A DNA stretch of 46,036 nucleotides from an uncultured Cardiobacterium sp. (lineage in GTDB: Bacteria; Pseudomonadota; Gammaproteobacteria; Cardiobacteriales; Cardiobacteriaceae). The number at the start of each line of letters is the position of its first letter. Within the stretch, counting starts at the first letter, position 1. The stretch is taken from NCBI RefSeq assembly GCF_938028825.1, contig NZ_CALIZP010000047.1, positions 1 to 46,036 on the forward strand. Direction: 5' to 3'. The notes below the pieces were generated by a model. The model was not told where the DNA came from and searched no databases. It worked only from the letters and a program-made list of their open reading frames with translations. A program made the position numbers and the translations under genes. Shown here piece by piece: positions 16,563 to 25,029 of this stretch.

Positions 16563-17450
16563 CTACAAACACAGCCCCACGCTGAACAGCACGTTCATCC
16601 CGCAGGCGCAGCAAACGATGCGTTTCAGTTCGACGCCGGCGGTCATCTGGTCGGCGGCGCGGTGCAGGGCGCGGGCGTGGGTGCTCACCAGCGGCAAGAG
16701 CAGCAGCCACAGCAGGCTGGTGTAGGCCTGGCTCAGCAGGGCATAGGTGAGGTAGCAGCAGCCGGCGGCACTCAACAGGATGTACTGGAACTGTTTGGCG
16801 CGCGCGAAGCCGAGTTTGACGGCAAGGGTCTGCTTGCCGGCGATGCGGTCGCTGGTGATGTCGCGGATGTTGTTGATGTTGAGCACGGCGGCGGCGAGCA
16901 GGCCGCAGGCGGCGGCGGGCAGGAGCAGGGTGGGGTGGAGGCTGCCGCTTTGCAGGTAGTAGCTGCCGAGAACACCGAGCAGGCCGAAGAAGGTGAAGAC
17001 GCTGATTTCACCGAGGGCGTGGTAGCCGTAGGCGCAGCGGCCGACGGTGTAGGTGATGGCGGCGGTGATGGCAAGCACGCCGAGGCCGAGGAAGGCGAAG
17101 AAACCGCGCCAGTCAAGTGCGCTGACGCTGAGCAGGGCGATACCGAGGACGAGGCTGGCAAGGGTGCAGGCAGCGAGCAGGCGGCGCATGTAGGCGGGGC
17201 TGACTTCCCCATTTGCGGTGAGGCGACGCGGGGCGCTGGCGGGGCGGGCACGGTCAGTGCCGCGGATGCCGTCGCCGTAATCGTTGGCGATGTTGGAGAG
17301 GATTTGCAGGGAGAGGGCGGTCAGTAGCGCGAGGATGAAGACGAGGGGATGCCAGGTGCCGTCGTGGTAGGCGAGCGCGTTGCCGCAACAGATGACGGCA
17401 AAGGCGAGCGGCAGGGTGCGCGGGCGGGCCAGTTGGATGAGTGGGCTCAT
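16563..17450 (-). CDS. menA: 1,4-dihydroxy-2-naphthoate polyprenyltransferase
   Basis: A 295-residue polytopic UbiA-superfamily prenyltransferase. Both Asp-rich motifs are present: NDYGDGIRGTDRARPASAPR near residue 58 and NNIRDITSDRIAGKQTLAV near 190; the second is typical of MenA rather than UbiA. It attaches the isoprenoid tail in menaquinone synthesis at the inner membrane. It starts 16 bases after the trmL stop and is last in the truB-DUF815-MATE-trmL-menA run. Its presence implies menaquinone-based respiration, though the other men genes are not in view. Confidence 0.92.
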   Translation of the reverse strand: MSPLIQLARPRTLPLAFAVICCGNALAYHDGTWHPLVFILALLTALSLQILSNIANDYGDGIRGTDRARPASAPRRLTANGEVSPAYMRRLLAACTLASLVLGIALLSVSALDWRGFFAFLGLGVLAITAAITYTVGRCAYGYHALGEISVFTFFGLLGVLGSYYLQSGSLHPTLLLPAAACGLLAAAVLNINNIRDITSDRIAGKQTLAVKLGFARAKQFQYILLSAAGCCYLTYALLSQAYTSLLWLLLLPLVSTHARALHRAADQMTAGVELKRIVCCACGMNVLFSVGLCL

Positions 17451-17466
17451 GTGATTTTCTTGCGTT

Positions 17467-17940
17467 TTATAAATTTGTAGTGGTATCGGCGGGCAAATTC
17501 TGCCTTATCGCCTCGTAAAGCACAATTGCGACGGTGTTTGAGAGGTTGAGGCTGCGCGAGGTTTCCTGCATGGGCAGGCGCAGTTTCTGCGCGGGATCAA
17601 GCGCGGCGTGGATGTTTTCCGGCAAGCCCGCCGTTTCGCTGCCAAAGAGAAGGATGTCGTCCGCGCCGAAGCGGGCGTTGTAGAGGCCGCGCGTGCCTTT
17701 GGTGGTGAGCGCCCACAAGGTTTGCCCGGCGGTGGCGGCGCAGAAGGCGGCCCAGTCGTCGTGGTGGCGGATGCGGGCGTATTCGGCGTAATCGAGGCCG
17801 GCGCGGCGCAGGCGGCGGTCGTCCCAGACGAAGCCGAGCGGGTGAATCAGGTGCAGGATGGCACCGGTGTTGGCGCAGAGGCGGATGATGTTGCCGGTGT
17901 TCGGCGCGATTTGCGGTTGGTAGAGGGCGATATGTTGCAT
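17467..17940 (-). CDS. trmL: tRNA (cytidine/uridine-34 2'-O) methyltransferase TrmL
   Basis: A 157-residue SPOUT methyltransferase with the knot motifs of TrmL: PNTGNIIRLCANTG at the N-terminus, FGSETAGLP, and RSLNLSNTVAIVLYEA forming the SAM pocket. The length equals that of E. coli TrmL. It modifies the wobble base of leucine tRNAs. It lies 3 bases after the MATE gene and 16 before menA. Confidence 0.94.
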   Translation of the reverse strand: MQHIALYQPQIAPNTGNIIRLCANTGAILHLIHPLGFVWDDRRLRRAGLDYAEYARIRHHDDWAAFCAATAGQTLWALTTKGTRGLYNARFGADDILLFGSETAGLPENIHAALDPAQKLRLPMQETSRSLNLSNTVAIVLYEAIRQNLPADTTTNL

Positions 17941-17943
17941 GGT

Positions 17944-19275
17944 TTAGCGGGGTTGAGCGGCAGCACGGCGGGCGGTGAGGCGCAGGACGATAAGCCAGCA
18001 GACGGGCGCGACCAGCACCGCTTCAGCCATCTGCCCGCTGATAACGCCGCGCGCGCCGAAGTAATGACCGCCAAGGGTAATCAGCGGCAGAGAGCCGCAG
18101 ATGAAGCAGGCGAGGTTGGCGGCGGTGGCGTAAAACGGGCGGCCCAGGTTGTTGTACGCAGCATTCATGAAGAAAATCATGCCCTTGCAGCCGTAGAGCA
18201 GGGCGATGCCGCTGCAAAAATAGCGCAGCAGCGCCGCCGCTTCGCCGCTGAGAGTAAACCAGCCCGGCAAGGTGTCGCGCGCGGCGAAGAGCAGCAGACA
18301 GACGGTGGCGGTCACGGCGAAATTGAAGACAAGTGCGTTATATAAAGTCTCGCGCACACGGTCGAAGCGGGCTGCCCCCGCGTTCTGGCCGACAATCGGC
18401 GCGACGGCGGCAGACAGCGAGAACAACAGGGCAAAGCCGAGCGGCACCAGGCGCATGATGACGGCAAAGGCGGAAACGGCGGCATCACCGAACTGCGCCA
18501 TGCTGCGCGCGGCGTAAGCGGTGGCAATCGGGCTGGTGAGGTTGGTCAGCATCGCCGGAAAGGCAATGGCGGTAATGGCGGGAATATCGGCGGCGAGCAG
18601 ATGTGGCGCCAGCGGCGCGCGCAAGCGGTAGCGGCAGAGCAGGCAGTACCAGGCGACCGCCGCCATCACCGCCTGCGCGCATACCGCCGCCAGCGCCGCA
18701 CCGTGCAGTCCCCAGCCCAGGACGAAGATAAAGACAGGGTCGAGCGCCGCCTGCGTCAGCGTCGCACTTAGGCTGACCAGCATGGCAAGCCGCGCGCTGC
18801 CGAGGGCAAACAGCGTCGCCGTACCGCAGTTGCCAAGCGACAGGAGCGGCAGACCGGTCAGGACAATACCGAGATAACCGCTGGCAAAGTGCAGCGTCTC
18901 GCCCGACGCCCCGACCCAGGGCAGCACCGTGCCCCGCCCCAGCCACACAGCGGTGGCAATCGTCGCCATTAGCACAAACGACAGCAACGACAGATTAAAG
19001 GCATAACGCGCCGCGCGCTGCTCGTTGCCGCTGCCAACCGCCTGCGCGACCAGCGCCGTGGTGGCAATGCCGAGGGCGATCGCAATCGCGCGGATAAAAA
19101 AGAGCGCAGCGGCGGAAAAGCCGACCGCCGCCACCAGTCTGGCATCGCCCAGGCGGCTGATGAACAGCACATCGACGAAATCGACGACGAACGTCGCCAT
19201 GATGCCGACACTGCGCGCGGCGGTCATCGACAACAAATGCCGCCACAGGCCGCCTTCGGCAAAAACTGCCTTCAC
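17944..19275 (-). CDS. MATE family efflux transporter
   Basis: About 443 residues, 12 predicted membrane segments in two similar halves, with MATE features such as PLLSLGNCGTATLFALGS and NAAYNNLGRPFYAT. It probably exports drugs or metabolites by cation antiport; the substrate is unknown. Two GTG starts are possible, at 19293 and 19275. The GTG at 19275 overlaps the upstream stop as GTGA, the common coupling pattern, and is preferred. Confidence 0.88.
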   Translation of the reverse strand: MKAVFAEGGLWRHLLSMTAARSVGIMATFVVDFVDVLFISRLGDARLVAAVGFSAAALFFIRAIAIALGIATTALVAQAVGSGNEQRAARYAFNLSLLSFVLMATIATAVWLGRGTVLPWVGASGETLHFASGYLGIVLTGLPLLSLGNCGTATLFALGSARLAMLVSLSATLTQAALDPVFIFVLGWGLHGAALAAVCAQAVMAAVAWYCLLCRYRLRAPLAPHLLAADIPAITAIAFPAMLTNLTSPIATAYAARSMAQFGDAAVSAFAVIMRLVPLGFALLFSLSAAVAPIVGQNAGAARFDRVRETLYNALVFNFAVTATVCLLLFAARDTLPGWFTLSGEAAALLRYFCSGIALLYGCKGMIFFMNAAYNNLGRPFYATAANLACFICGSLPLITLGGHYFGARGVISGQMAEAVLVAPVCWLIVLRLTARRAAAQPR

Positions 19276-20036
19276 GACAGCGCCTGTGCGCACTGCGCGG
19301 CGACGCGGGCACTGCGCGAACCCTGGGCAAGGGCAAACTGCAACGCGCGCTGGCGCTCGTCCGGCGACAAATCGCGCCCCAGCCAGTGCGCGACCGTCGC
19401 CAGAAACTGCGCCTGATCAAGCGGATGAAAGGCCAGACGCAGCCCGAAACGTTCCGCCAGCGACACCTGCTCCTCCACATCCTCCTGCGGGTGCAGGGCG
19501 CGGTCATCGCGGTGAAACTCGGCAAGCAAATGGCGGCGGTTCGACGTCAGGCAAATCAGCACATTCGCCGCGACGCCGCCAAGCGCGCCATCCAGCACCG
19601 CTTTCAGCGCACGATAACTGCCGTCATCCGCACCGAAGGACAAATCATCAATAAAGACCACAAACGGTGAGGGCGCCTGCGCCAACGTCCACAACAAAAA
19701 CGGCAAATCCGGTAAATCATCGCAGGCAACCTGCAAACACTTCAGCCCGCGCGGGCGGAAAAAAAGCAACGCGGCGCGCACCAGCGACGACTTCCCCGTG
19801 CCGCGCGCGCCCCAGAGCAGCGTGTGCTGATACGGCGCGCCACTGAGAAAACGCTCGATATTGGCGAGAAACGCCGCCTTCTGCGCCTCAATGCCGAGCA
19901 GGTCATCAAGGGCGACATCGTCGCGCAGGGCGACCGGCACCACATGCGCCTCGCCCTGATAGCGCATACGGACAAACATATCGCCAACGGCAAAAATATC
20001 GAGCAGACGGGCAGCGACGGGATGGGAAACGGACAT
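19272..20036 (-). CDS. DUF815 family AAA+ ATPase
   Basis: 254 residues from ATG 20036 (MSVSHPVAARLL). The frame extends to 20108, but that part does not resemble the family. Walker A is WGARGTGKSS (75-84) and Walker B is FVVFIDDLSF; a sensor-like TSNRRHLL and the HPQEDVEEQVSLAERFGL segment are characteristic of DUF815. The cellular role of the family is not established. The gene sits 75 bases after truB and overlaps the MATE gene by four bases. No clear ribosome site is visible at either start. Confidence 0.85.
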   Translation of the reverse strand: MSVSHPVAARLLDIFAVGDMFVRMRYQGEAHVVPVALRDDVALDDLLGIEAQKAAFLANIERFLSGAPYQHTLLWGARGTGKSSLVRAALLFFRPRGLKCLQVACDDLPDLPFLLWTLAQAPSPFVVFIDDLSFGADDGSYRALKAVLDGALGGVAANVLICLTSNRRHLLAEFHRDDRALHPQEDVEEQVSLAERFGLRLAFHPLDQAQFLATVAHWLGRDLSPDERQRALQFALAQGSRSARVAAQCAQALS

Positions 20037-20111
20037 AGTAATAAGCAGGTGGGAACGAAAGGCGCGAATGATACTGCAAGCGGTGGAAAAGCCGGCGGTG
20101 CCGCGCACTCC

Positions 20112-21014
20112 TCAGCGGTCGGGCAGGGCGCAGAGGCGCAGCGGGTAGATGCGGCCGTCCTTGCCGAGGCCGACGCCGATGAAGATGTCGTCAATATAGA
20201 GGGCGTATTCGCCGCCAGCGCTGGCGCAGGCGATGTCGTTGCCGTTACGGATGAAGCGCTGCTTGGCGGCGGGGATGTCGAGACGCGGCAGATGCGCGGT
20301 GCAGGTATCGAGCGGCAGCAGGACGCGCTGCATCGTCGCTGCGTCGCCGTTTTCCTGCCAGGCGCGCAGGGTGGCGAGCGCCGTCATGTCGTGATGACCC
20401 GCGACGGCGAGGCGGCGCAGGGCGGCGGTGTGCCCGGCGCTGTGCAGGGCGGCGGCGAGGTCTTGCAGCAGGCTGCGGATGTAGGTGCCTTTGCCGCAGC
20501 GCACGCGGAAGCGGGCGCTATCCGCCACGGCGGGGTCGGGGCCGAGGTAGTGCAGGGCGTGGATGGTGATGGGGCGGGCGGCGAGTTCGGGGGTTTCGCC
20601 GCGTCGGGCGAGGTCGTAAGCGCGTTTGCCGTTGATTTTCAGCGCGGAGTAAGCGGGCGGAGTTTGTTGTTGGCTGCCGCTGAAGCGGGCGCAAAGGGCA
20701 GCCCAGTCCACGCAGTCGAGATTGGGCACGGGCGCGTGGCGCGTCGGCGCGCCGGTGCAATCGCCGCTGTCGGTCTCGTAACCGAAGGCGAGGGTGGCTT
20801 CGTAGGTTTTGTCGCCATCGAGATAGTAGCGGCCGAATTTCGCCGCTTCGCCGAAGAGGACGGGCAGCAGGCCGCTGGCGAAAGGGTCGAGGGTGCCGCC
20901 GTGTCCGGCTTTTTCGGCCTGATAGAGCCAGCGAGCTTGTTGCAGGGCGCTGTTGCTGCTGATGCCGACGGGTTTGTCGAGCAGGAGGACGCCGTGGATT
21001 TTTTTGCGTGCCAT
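20112..21014 (-). CDS. truB: tRNA pseudouridine-55 synthase TruB
   Basis: 300 residues from ATG 21014 (MARKKIHGVLLLDKP). The catalytic Asp43 sits in GGTLDPFASGLL, and KTYEA, PPAYSALKINGKRAY and RCGKGTYIRSL follow in family order, with a short C-terminal domain of PUA type. It makes pseudouridine 55 in the T-loop of tRNAs. In many bacteria truB lies in the rbfA operon; here it instead heads a leftward run of unrelated genes and is divergent from mfd. Confidence 0.95.
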   Translation of the reverse strand: MARKKIHGVLLLDKPVGISSNSALQQARWLYQAEKAGHGGTLDPFASGLLPVLFGEAAKFGRYYLDGDKTYEATLAFGYETDSGDCTGAPTRHAPVPNLDCVDWAALCARFSGSQQQTPPAYSALKINGKRAYDLARRGETPELAARPITIHALHYLGPDPAVADSARFRVRCGKGTYIRSLLQDLAAALHSAGHTAALRRLAVAGHHDMTALATLRAWQENGDAATMQRVLLPLDTCTAHLPRLDIPAAKQRFIRNGNDIACASAGGEYALYIDDIFIGVGLGKDGRIYPLRLCALPDR

Positions 21015-21041
21015 GAATTGCGGGGGTGGGGGTGGCCCGCT

Positions 21042-21071
21042 ACTGTACCGCCGCCCCGCCTGCCCCCACAA
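21042..21071 (-). promoter_or_regulatory. Predicted promoter for truB
   Basis: Read on the minus strand: TTGTGG (21071-21066), 18 bases, TACAGT (21047-21042), 28 bases before the truB ATG. Confidence 0.35.
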
Positions 21072-21081
21072 GCGCAGGCGC

Positions 21082-21087
21082 TATAAT
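21082..21087 (+). promoter_or_regulatory. Predicted -10 box for mfd
   Basis: A perfect TATAAT. Transcription would start near 21094, downstream of the first in-frame ATG (21087). This argues for the mfd start at 21114. No clear -35 is visible. Confidence 0.5.
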
Positions 21088-21113
21088 TGCGCGCCCCACG
21101 AACACGCACCGCC

Positions 21114-24100
21114 ATGAACCCCCTTTTCCTCCCCTACAACCTGCACCGCCACCTCTCCGGCAAACACGTCCACCTCCTCATCGCTGCCGATGCCCGCCAG
21201 GCCGAATACTGGTACCGGAACCTCAAATACTGGACGAATGACGCCGCGCACCTCTACTGGTTCAGCGACTGGGAAACCCTGCCTTACGACCAATACACCC
21301 CGCATCCCGACCTCATCGCCGAGCGCCTGCGCGTGCTTGCCGAACTGCCGACGCGCGAACGCGGCGTTGTCGTCACCAGCGCCGCCGCACTCAGCCAGCG
21401 CCTCTGCCCGCAGACCCATCTCGACCGCTATGGCATCCATCTCAGCGTCGGCGACCGCCTCAAACGCGACGACCTCATCCACCGTCTCGAACAGGCGGGC
21501 TACCAGCACACCGTCCACATCACTAGCAAAGGCGAATACGCCGCGCGCGGCAGCATCATCGACCTCTACCCAATGAACGCGCCTGACCCCATCCGCCTTG
21601 AATGGTTCGATGATGACATTGACAGCATCCGCACCTTCGCGGTGGACAGCCAGCTCACCCTCGAAAAACACCCGCACATCAGCATCCTGCCGCGCAGCGA
21701 AATTGACCTCTCCGACGCTGGCCGCGTCTGCTACCGCCAGAACGCCCGCCTGCACTACGGCGAAAAAATCACCAACAGCCCGCTCTACCGGCAAATCAGC
21801 GACGGCCAGACCCCGCAAGGCCTCGAATACTACCTGCCGCTTTTCTACGACGAAACCGCGACCCTCTTCGACTACCTGCCCGCGCACAGCCGCTACATCG
21901 CCTGCGACAACCTCGCGGACACCCTCGCCCAACACGCCGCCTGGTGCGAAAAACGCTACCAGCGCACCAACCCGTTACGCGAAAACCAACTCCTGCCGCC
22001 CGCCGCACTGTGGCTGCCACCGGACGAAGTCCTTGCCAAGCTCGCGCGCATCCCCACCCACCCCTACCCTGAAAAAGCCACGCCCATTGACATCCACGGC
22101 AGCGCCGCCGAACGCGAAGCGCAGTGGCTCGCCCTCGCCAAACACAGCAACGACATCACCATCCACTACCCGACGAACGGCGTGCGCGAACAATGGCAAG
22201 AACGCCTCGGTGCCTACCCCGCCATCACCCACACCGTCAGCCCGAACCGCCACAGCTTCCGGGACGGCGACACCATCCACCTCGCCGAAGCCGACCTGCA
22301 CACCAGCCCGCCCGCCACCGACTACCGCCGCCCGCCCGGTCGTGATCCGGCCAGCCTCATCCACAACCTGCACAACCTCACCCCCGGCACCGCCGTCGTC
22401 CATGCCGACTACGGCGTTGGCCGCTACCAGGGCCTCACCACCCTCGAAGAAGGCGGCGACGAACTCATCCAGATCGACTACGCCAAAGGCGCCAAACTCT
22501 ACGTCCCCACCACCGACATCGACCTCATCAGCCGCTACGGCGGTGCCGATCCGGACAACGCCCCGCTGCACGAACTCGGCGGCAAACAATGGCAAACCAC
22601 CCGCCGCAAAATCCGCGACAACCTGCACGACACCGCCGCCGAACTCCTCGCCCTCTACGCCAAACGCGAAGCAACAAGCGGCATCATCATCCCCCATGAC
22701 CCTGCCGCACAAGCCGCGCTTGCCGCCGAATTCCCCTACACCGCCACCCCCGACCAGCAAAGCGCCATTGACGCCGTCCTCGCCGACCTCGCCAAAGCAC
22801 AGCCGATGGACCGCATCATCTGCGGCGACGTCGGCTTCGGCAAAACCGAAGTCGCCGTGCGCGCCATCCACGCCGTCGCCAGCGCTGGCTACCAGACCGC
22901 CCTCATCGCCCCGACCACCCTGCTCGCCGAACAGCACTACCACAACCTGCAAGACCGCTTCGCCAACCACCCCATCACCATCGACAACATCAGCCGCTTC
23001 AAAAGCGCTAGCGAGGCCAAAAAAGCCATCGAACGCCTCAAAGCGGGGCAAACCGACCTCATCATCGGTACCCACCGCCTCCTGCAAAAAGACGTCGCCT
23101 TCCACAACCTCGGCCTCGTCATCATCGACGAAGAACAACGCTTCGGCGTCCGCCACAAAGAAAAACTCAAAAGCCTCAGAAGCGACACCAACCTGCTCAC
23201 CCTCACCGCCACCCCCATCCCGCGCACCCTCAACCTCGCCCTCAGCGGCCTGCGCGACATCAGCATCATCGCCACCCCGCCCGCCGGACGACAAAACATC
23301 CAGACCATCCTCAGCGAATGGGACATCGACACCATCACCGACGCCTGCGAACGCGAACACCGCCGGGGCGGGCAGACCTACATCCTGCACAACGACATCG
23401 ACAGCATCGAACGCATCGCCCGCCTCATCCAGGAACACCTGCCCGAGCAACGCATCGCCATCGCGCACGGGCAAATGCGCGAACGCGAACTCGAACACAT
23501 CATGCAGAACTTCCAGAACCGCCATCACGACATCCTCATCGCCACCACCATCATCGAATCCGGCATCGACATCCCCAACGCCAACACCATCATCATCAAC
23601 CGCGCCGACAAACTCGGCCTCTCCCAACTGCACCAACTGCGCGGACGGGTCGGGCGCAGCCACCACCAGGCCTACGCCTACCTCATCATCCCCAACTGGA
23701 ACACCCTCGGCAAAGACGCCCAACGCCGCCTTGACGCCTTCACCACCCTCGACAGCCTCGGCGCGGGCTTCCTGCTCGCCAGCCAGGACCTCGAAATCCG
23801 GGGCGCGGGCGAAATCCTCGGTGACGAACAATCCGGCCAAATCCAGCAAATCGGCATCAGCTACTACCTCGATCTGCTGGAGCGCAGCATCGCCGCCCTC
23901 AAAAACGGCAGCGGCGACATCGAGCTGGACGCGCCGCGCATCACCATCGAACTCGGCGCGCCCGCACTCCTGCCCGCCGACTACATCTACGACCCGCAAG
24001 AGCGCCTCGACCTCTACCAGCGCCTCGCGCAGACAAAAGACGAAGCAGGACTTGGCGCCATCAGCGCCGAACTCACCGACCGCTTCGGCAAACAGCCGGA

Positions 24101-24380
24101 AGCGGCGAAAAACCTCATCAACCGCACTCGCCTGCGCCTGCAAGCCGAACCACTCGGCGTCGAGCACATCAGCCTGAGCGAAACCGAAACCCGCATCCGC
24201 TTTGCCGACCCGATCCGCATCAACCCCGAACCGCTGCTTACGCGCCTGCAAACCGACCCGCACCGTTACCGCCTGAACGGCAACACCGCCGTCACCATCC
24301 ACCACCCCGACGGATCCGCCCTCAACGACCGCCTCGCCGCACTCGAACAACTGCTCGCCGACATCACGCCGGAGGGCTGA
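21114..24380 (+). CDS. mfd: Transcription-repair coupling factor Mfd
   Basis: 1,088 residues from ATG 21114 (MNPLFLPYN), slightly shorter than E. coli Mfd. The order is: UvrB-like N-terminal domains (DWETLPYDQYTPHPDLI, then EYAARGSIIDLYPM), the RNA polymerase-interacting domain (HADYGVGRYQGL, then KLYVPTTDIDLISRY), the RecG-like translocase with Walker A GDVGFGKTE, DEEQ box, TATPIPRTL, GRVGRSHHQAY, and the C-terminal UvrA-inhibitory domain. It removes stalled RNA polymerase at DNA lesions and recruits UvrA. The other in-frame ATG at 21087 coincides with the -10 box and is rejected. It is divergent from truB. Confidence 0.97.
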   Translation: MNPLFLPYNLHRHLSGKHVHLLIAADARQAEYWYRNLKYWTNDAAHLYWFSDWETLPYDQYTPHPDLIAERLRVLAELPTRERGVVVTSAAALSQRLCPQTHLDRYGIHLSVGDRLKRDDLIHRLEQAGYQHTVHITSKGEYAARGSIIDLYPMNAPDPIRLEWFDDDIDSIRTFAVDSQLTLEKHPHISILPRSEIDLSDAGRVCYRQNARLHYGEKITNSPLYRQISDGQTPQGLEYYLPLFYDETATLFDYLPAHSRYIACDNLADTLAQHAAWCEKRYQRTNPLRENQLLPPAALWLPPDEVLAKLARIPTHPYPEKATPIDIHGSAAEREAQWLALAKHSNDITIHYPTNGVREQWQERLGAYPAITHTVSPNRHSFRDGDTIHLAEADLHTSPPATDYRRPPGRDPASLIHNLHNLTPGTAVVHADYGVGRYQGLTTLEEGGDELIQIDYAKGAKLYVPTTDIDLISRYGGADPDNAPLHELGGKQWQTTRRKIRDNLHDTAAELLALYAKREATSGIIIPHDPAAQAALAAEFPYTATPDQQSAIDAVLADLAKAQPMDRIICGDVGFGKTEVAVRAIHAVASAGYQTALIAPTTLLAEQHYHNLQDRFANHPITIDNISRFKSASEAKKAIERLKAGQTDLIIGTHRLLQKDVAFHNLGLVIIDEEQRFGVRHKEKLKSLRSDTNLLTLTATPIPRTLNLALSGLRDISIIATPPAGRQNIQTILSEWDIDTITDACEREHRRGGQTYILHNDIDSIERIARLIQEHLPEQRIAIAHGQMRERELEHIMQNFQNRHHDILIATTIIESGIDIPNANTIIINRADKLGLSQLHQLRGRVGRSHHQAYAYLIIPNWNTLGKDAQRRLDAFTTLDSLGAGFLLASQDLEIRGAGEILGDEQSGQIQQIGISYYLDLLERSIAALKNGSGDIELDAPRITIELGAPALLPADYIYDPQERLDLYQRLAQTKDEAGLGAISAELTDRFGKQPEAAKNLINRTRLRLQAEPLGVEHISLSETETRIRFADPIRINPEPLLTRLQTDPHRYRLNGNTAVTIHHPDGSALNDRLAALEQLLADITPEG

Positions 24381-24410
24381 AGCCCGCCGGGCGGCATGGG
24401 CCGCGCATGA

Positions 24411-24436
24411 AAAACCCCGCTTGCGCGGGGTTTCTT
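24411..24436 (+). terminator. Rho-independent terminator after mfd
   Basis: The stem AACCCCGC/GCGGGGTT with TTGC loop, then TTCTTGTT, 30 bases after the mfd stop. Confidence 0.8.
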
Positions 24437-24520
24437 GTTGCGGGCATCACCCGGCTGTCATCATGCCAATCACAAGAAATATAGTGATTTCATCTAAGAA
24501 CATGACAGCTAAATATCGTC

Positions 24521-24540
24521 ATTCCCGCGAAAGCGGGAAT
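24521..24540. repeat. dRS3-like 20-bp palindrome
   Basis: ATTCCCGC and GCGGGAAT arms around GAAA form a 20-base inverted repeat, preceded by CGTC and followed by CC. The same pattern is the dRS3 repeat of Neisseria, a recombination and phage-insertion target, though similar palindromes occur in other genera. Confidence 0.55.
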
Positions 24541-24643
24541 CCGGATTTATTTATATAAATCAATATATTCTTGTTCTGTTTACTTGAATTCCCTACCTAC
24601 GGCAGAAATAATGATTCTGTACTATTTCCAGCTTGATTCACTA

Positions 24644-24688
24644 TATAGCTAATGTTCTTAATCCTTCACCTCGTACACGACAAAAAAA
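24644..24688. repeat. Composite repeat shared with the 31.5-32.0 kb element
   Basis: Bases 24644-24668 match 31778-31802 at 24 of 25 positions (TATAGCTAATGTTCTTAATC onward). The next 20 bases, TCGTACACGACAAAAAAA and its left edge, match the reverse complement of about 31913-31931. The two repeat areas bracket the RTX gene and the broken transporter. Confidence 0.7.
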
Positions 24689-24711
24689 GCCCCTCCCCCA
24701 ATGGGGGAGGG
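24682..24711 (-). terminator. Terminator-like hairpin inside the island border
   Basis: The stem CCCTCCCCC/GGGGGAGGG (24691-24699 and 24703-24711) with a 3-base loop is followed on the minus strand by GCTTTTTTTG. No leftward gene is seen upstream of it, so it may be a leftover of a mobile element. Confidence 0.5.
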
Positions 24712-24756
24712 TTGGACAAACCGCAAAGCGACAAAACCCTACTGCTCAATGTCGCT

Positions 24757-24808
24757 TGGAAGCCCGGCAATCACGCCGCTTGACGCGAACCCAGCAACCA
24801 CGCCGCCC
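24757..24808. repeat. Two copies of the dispersed 27-bp repeat unit
   Basis: Two adjacent units with the AACCACGCCGCC-type core found at 1-136, here beside the left border of the RTX island. Confidence 0.65.
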
Positions 24809-24858
24809 AGTAATCCCGTCGCACATCCAGCCTATCGATAAATAAAACCAAATGAAAA

Positions 24859-25029
24859 AGGAATTTATGCAAGAAAAAACAATTAGACTACCGTGCGGCA
24901 GATAGACTACGATTAGCTCATGTTGAAGAAGGGATACTAACCTATGGATAATATATTGAGAGCATACTTATCTCACCTGAAGGAGACGAAAATTGCTGGG
25001 AAGTTATCGGTTCTTATGGAGAATACCCT
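24859..25029 (+). pseudogene. Interrupted coding remnant before the secreted-protein gene
   Basis: In the same frame as the next gene, the sequence reads like protein (DYRAADRLRLAHVEEGIL, then a TAA at 24949-24951, then a stretch starting YIESILISPEGDENCW and ending GSYGEYP). There is no start codon. One base change (GAA to TAA) would explain the stop. It continues open into the 25030 gene. I do not recognise the protein; it may be the tail of a deleted gene. Confidence 0.35.

Larger units (their letters stand above)
24437..25029. other. AT-rich, repeat-bearing border of the RTX island
   Basis: Nearly 600 bases without an intact gene. From left to right it holds an ATTCCCGC palindrome (24521-24540), AT-rich sequence, a composite repeat shared with the 31.5-32.0 kb region (24644-24688), a terminator-like hairpin (24691-24711), two 27-bp repeat units (24757-24808) and an interrupted coding remnant (24859-25029). 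Base composition falls sharply here compared with the mfd side. Confidence 0.7.

Noticed and set aside
21975..24350. 791-residue leftward open frame
   Set aside because: Antisense shadow of mfd with low-complexity composition and no recognisable domain.
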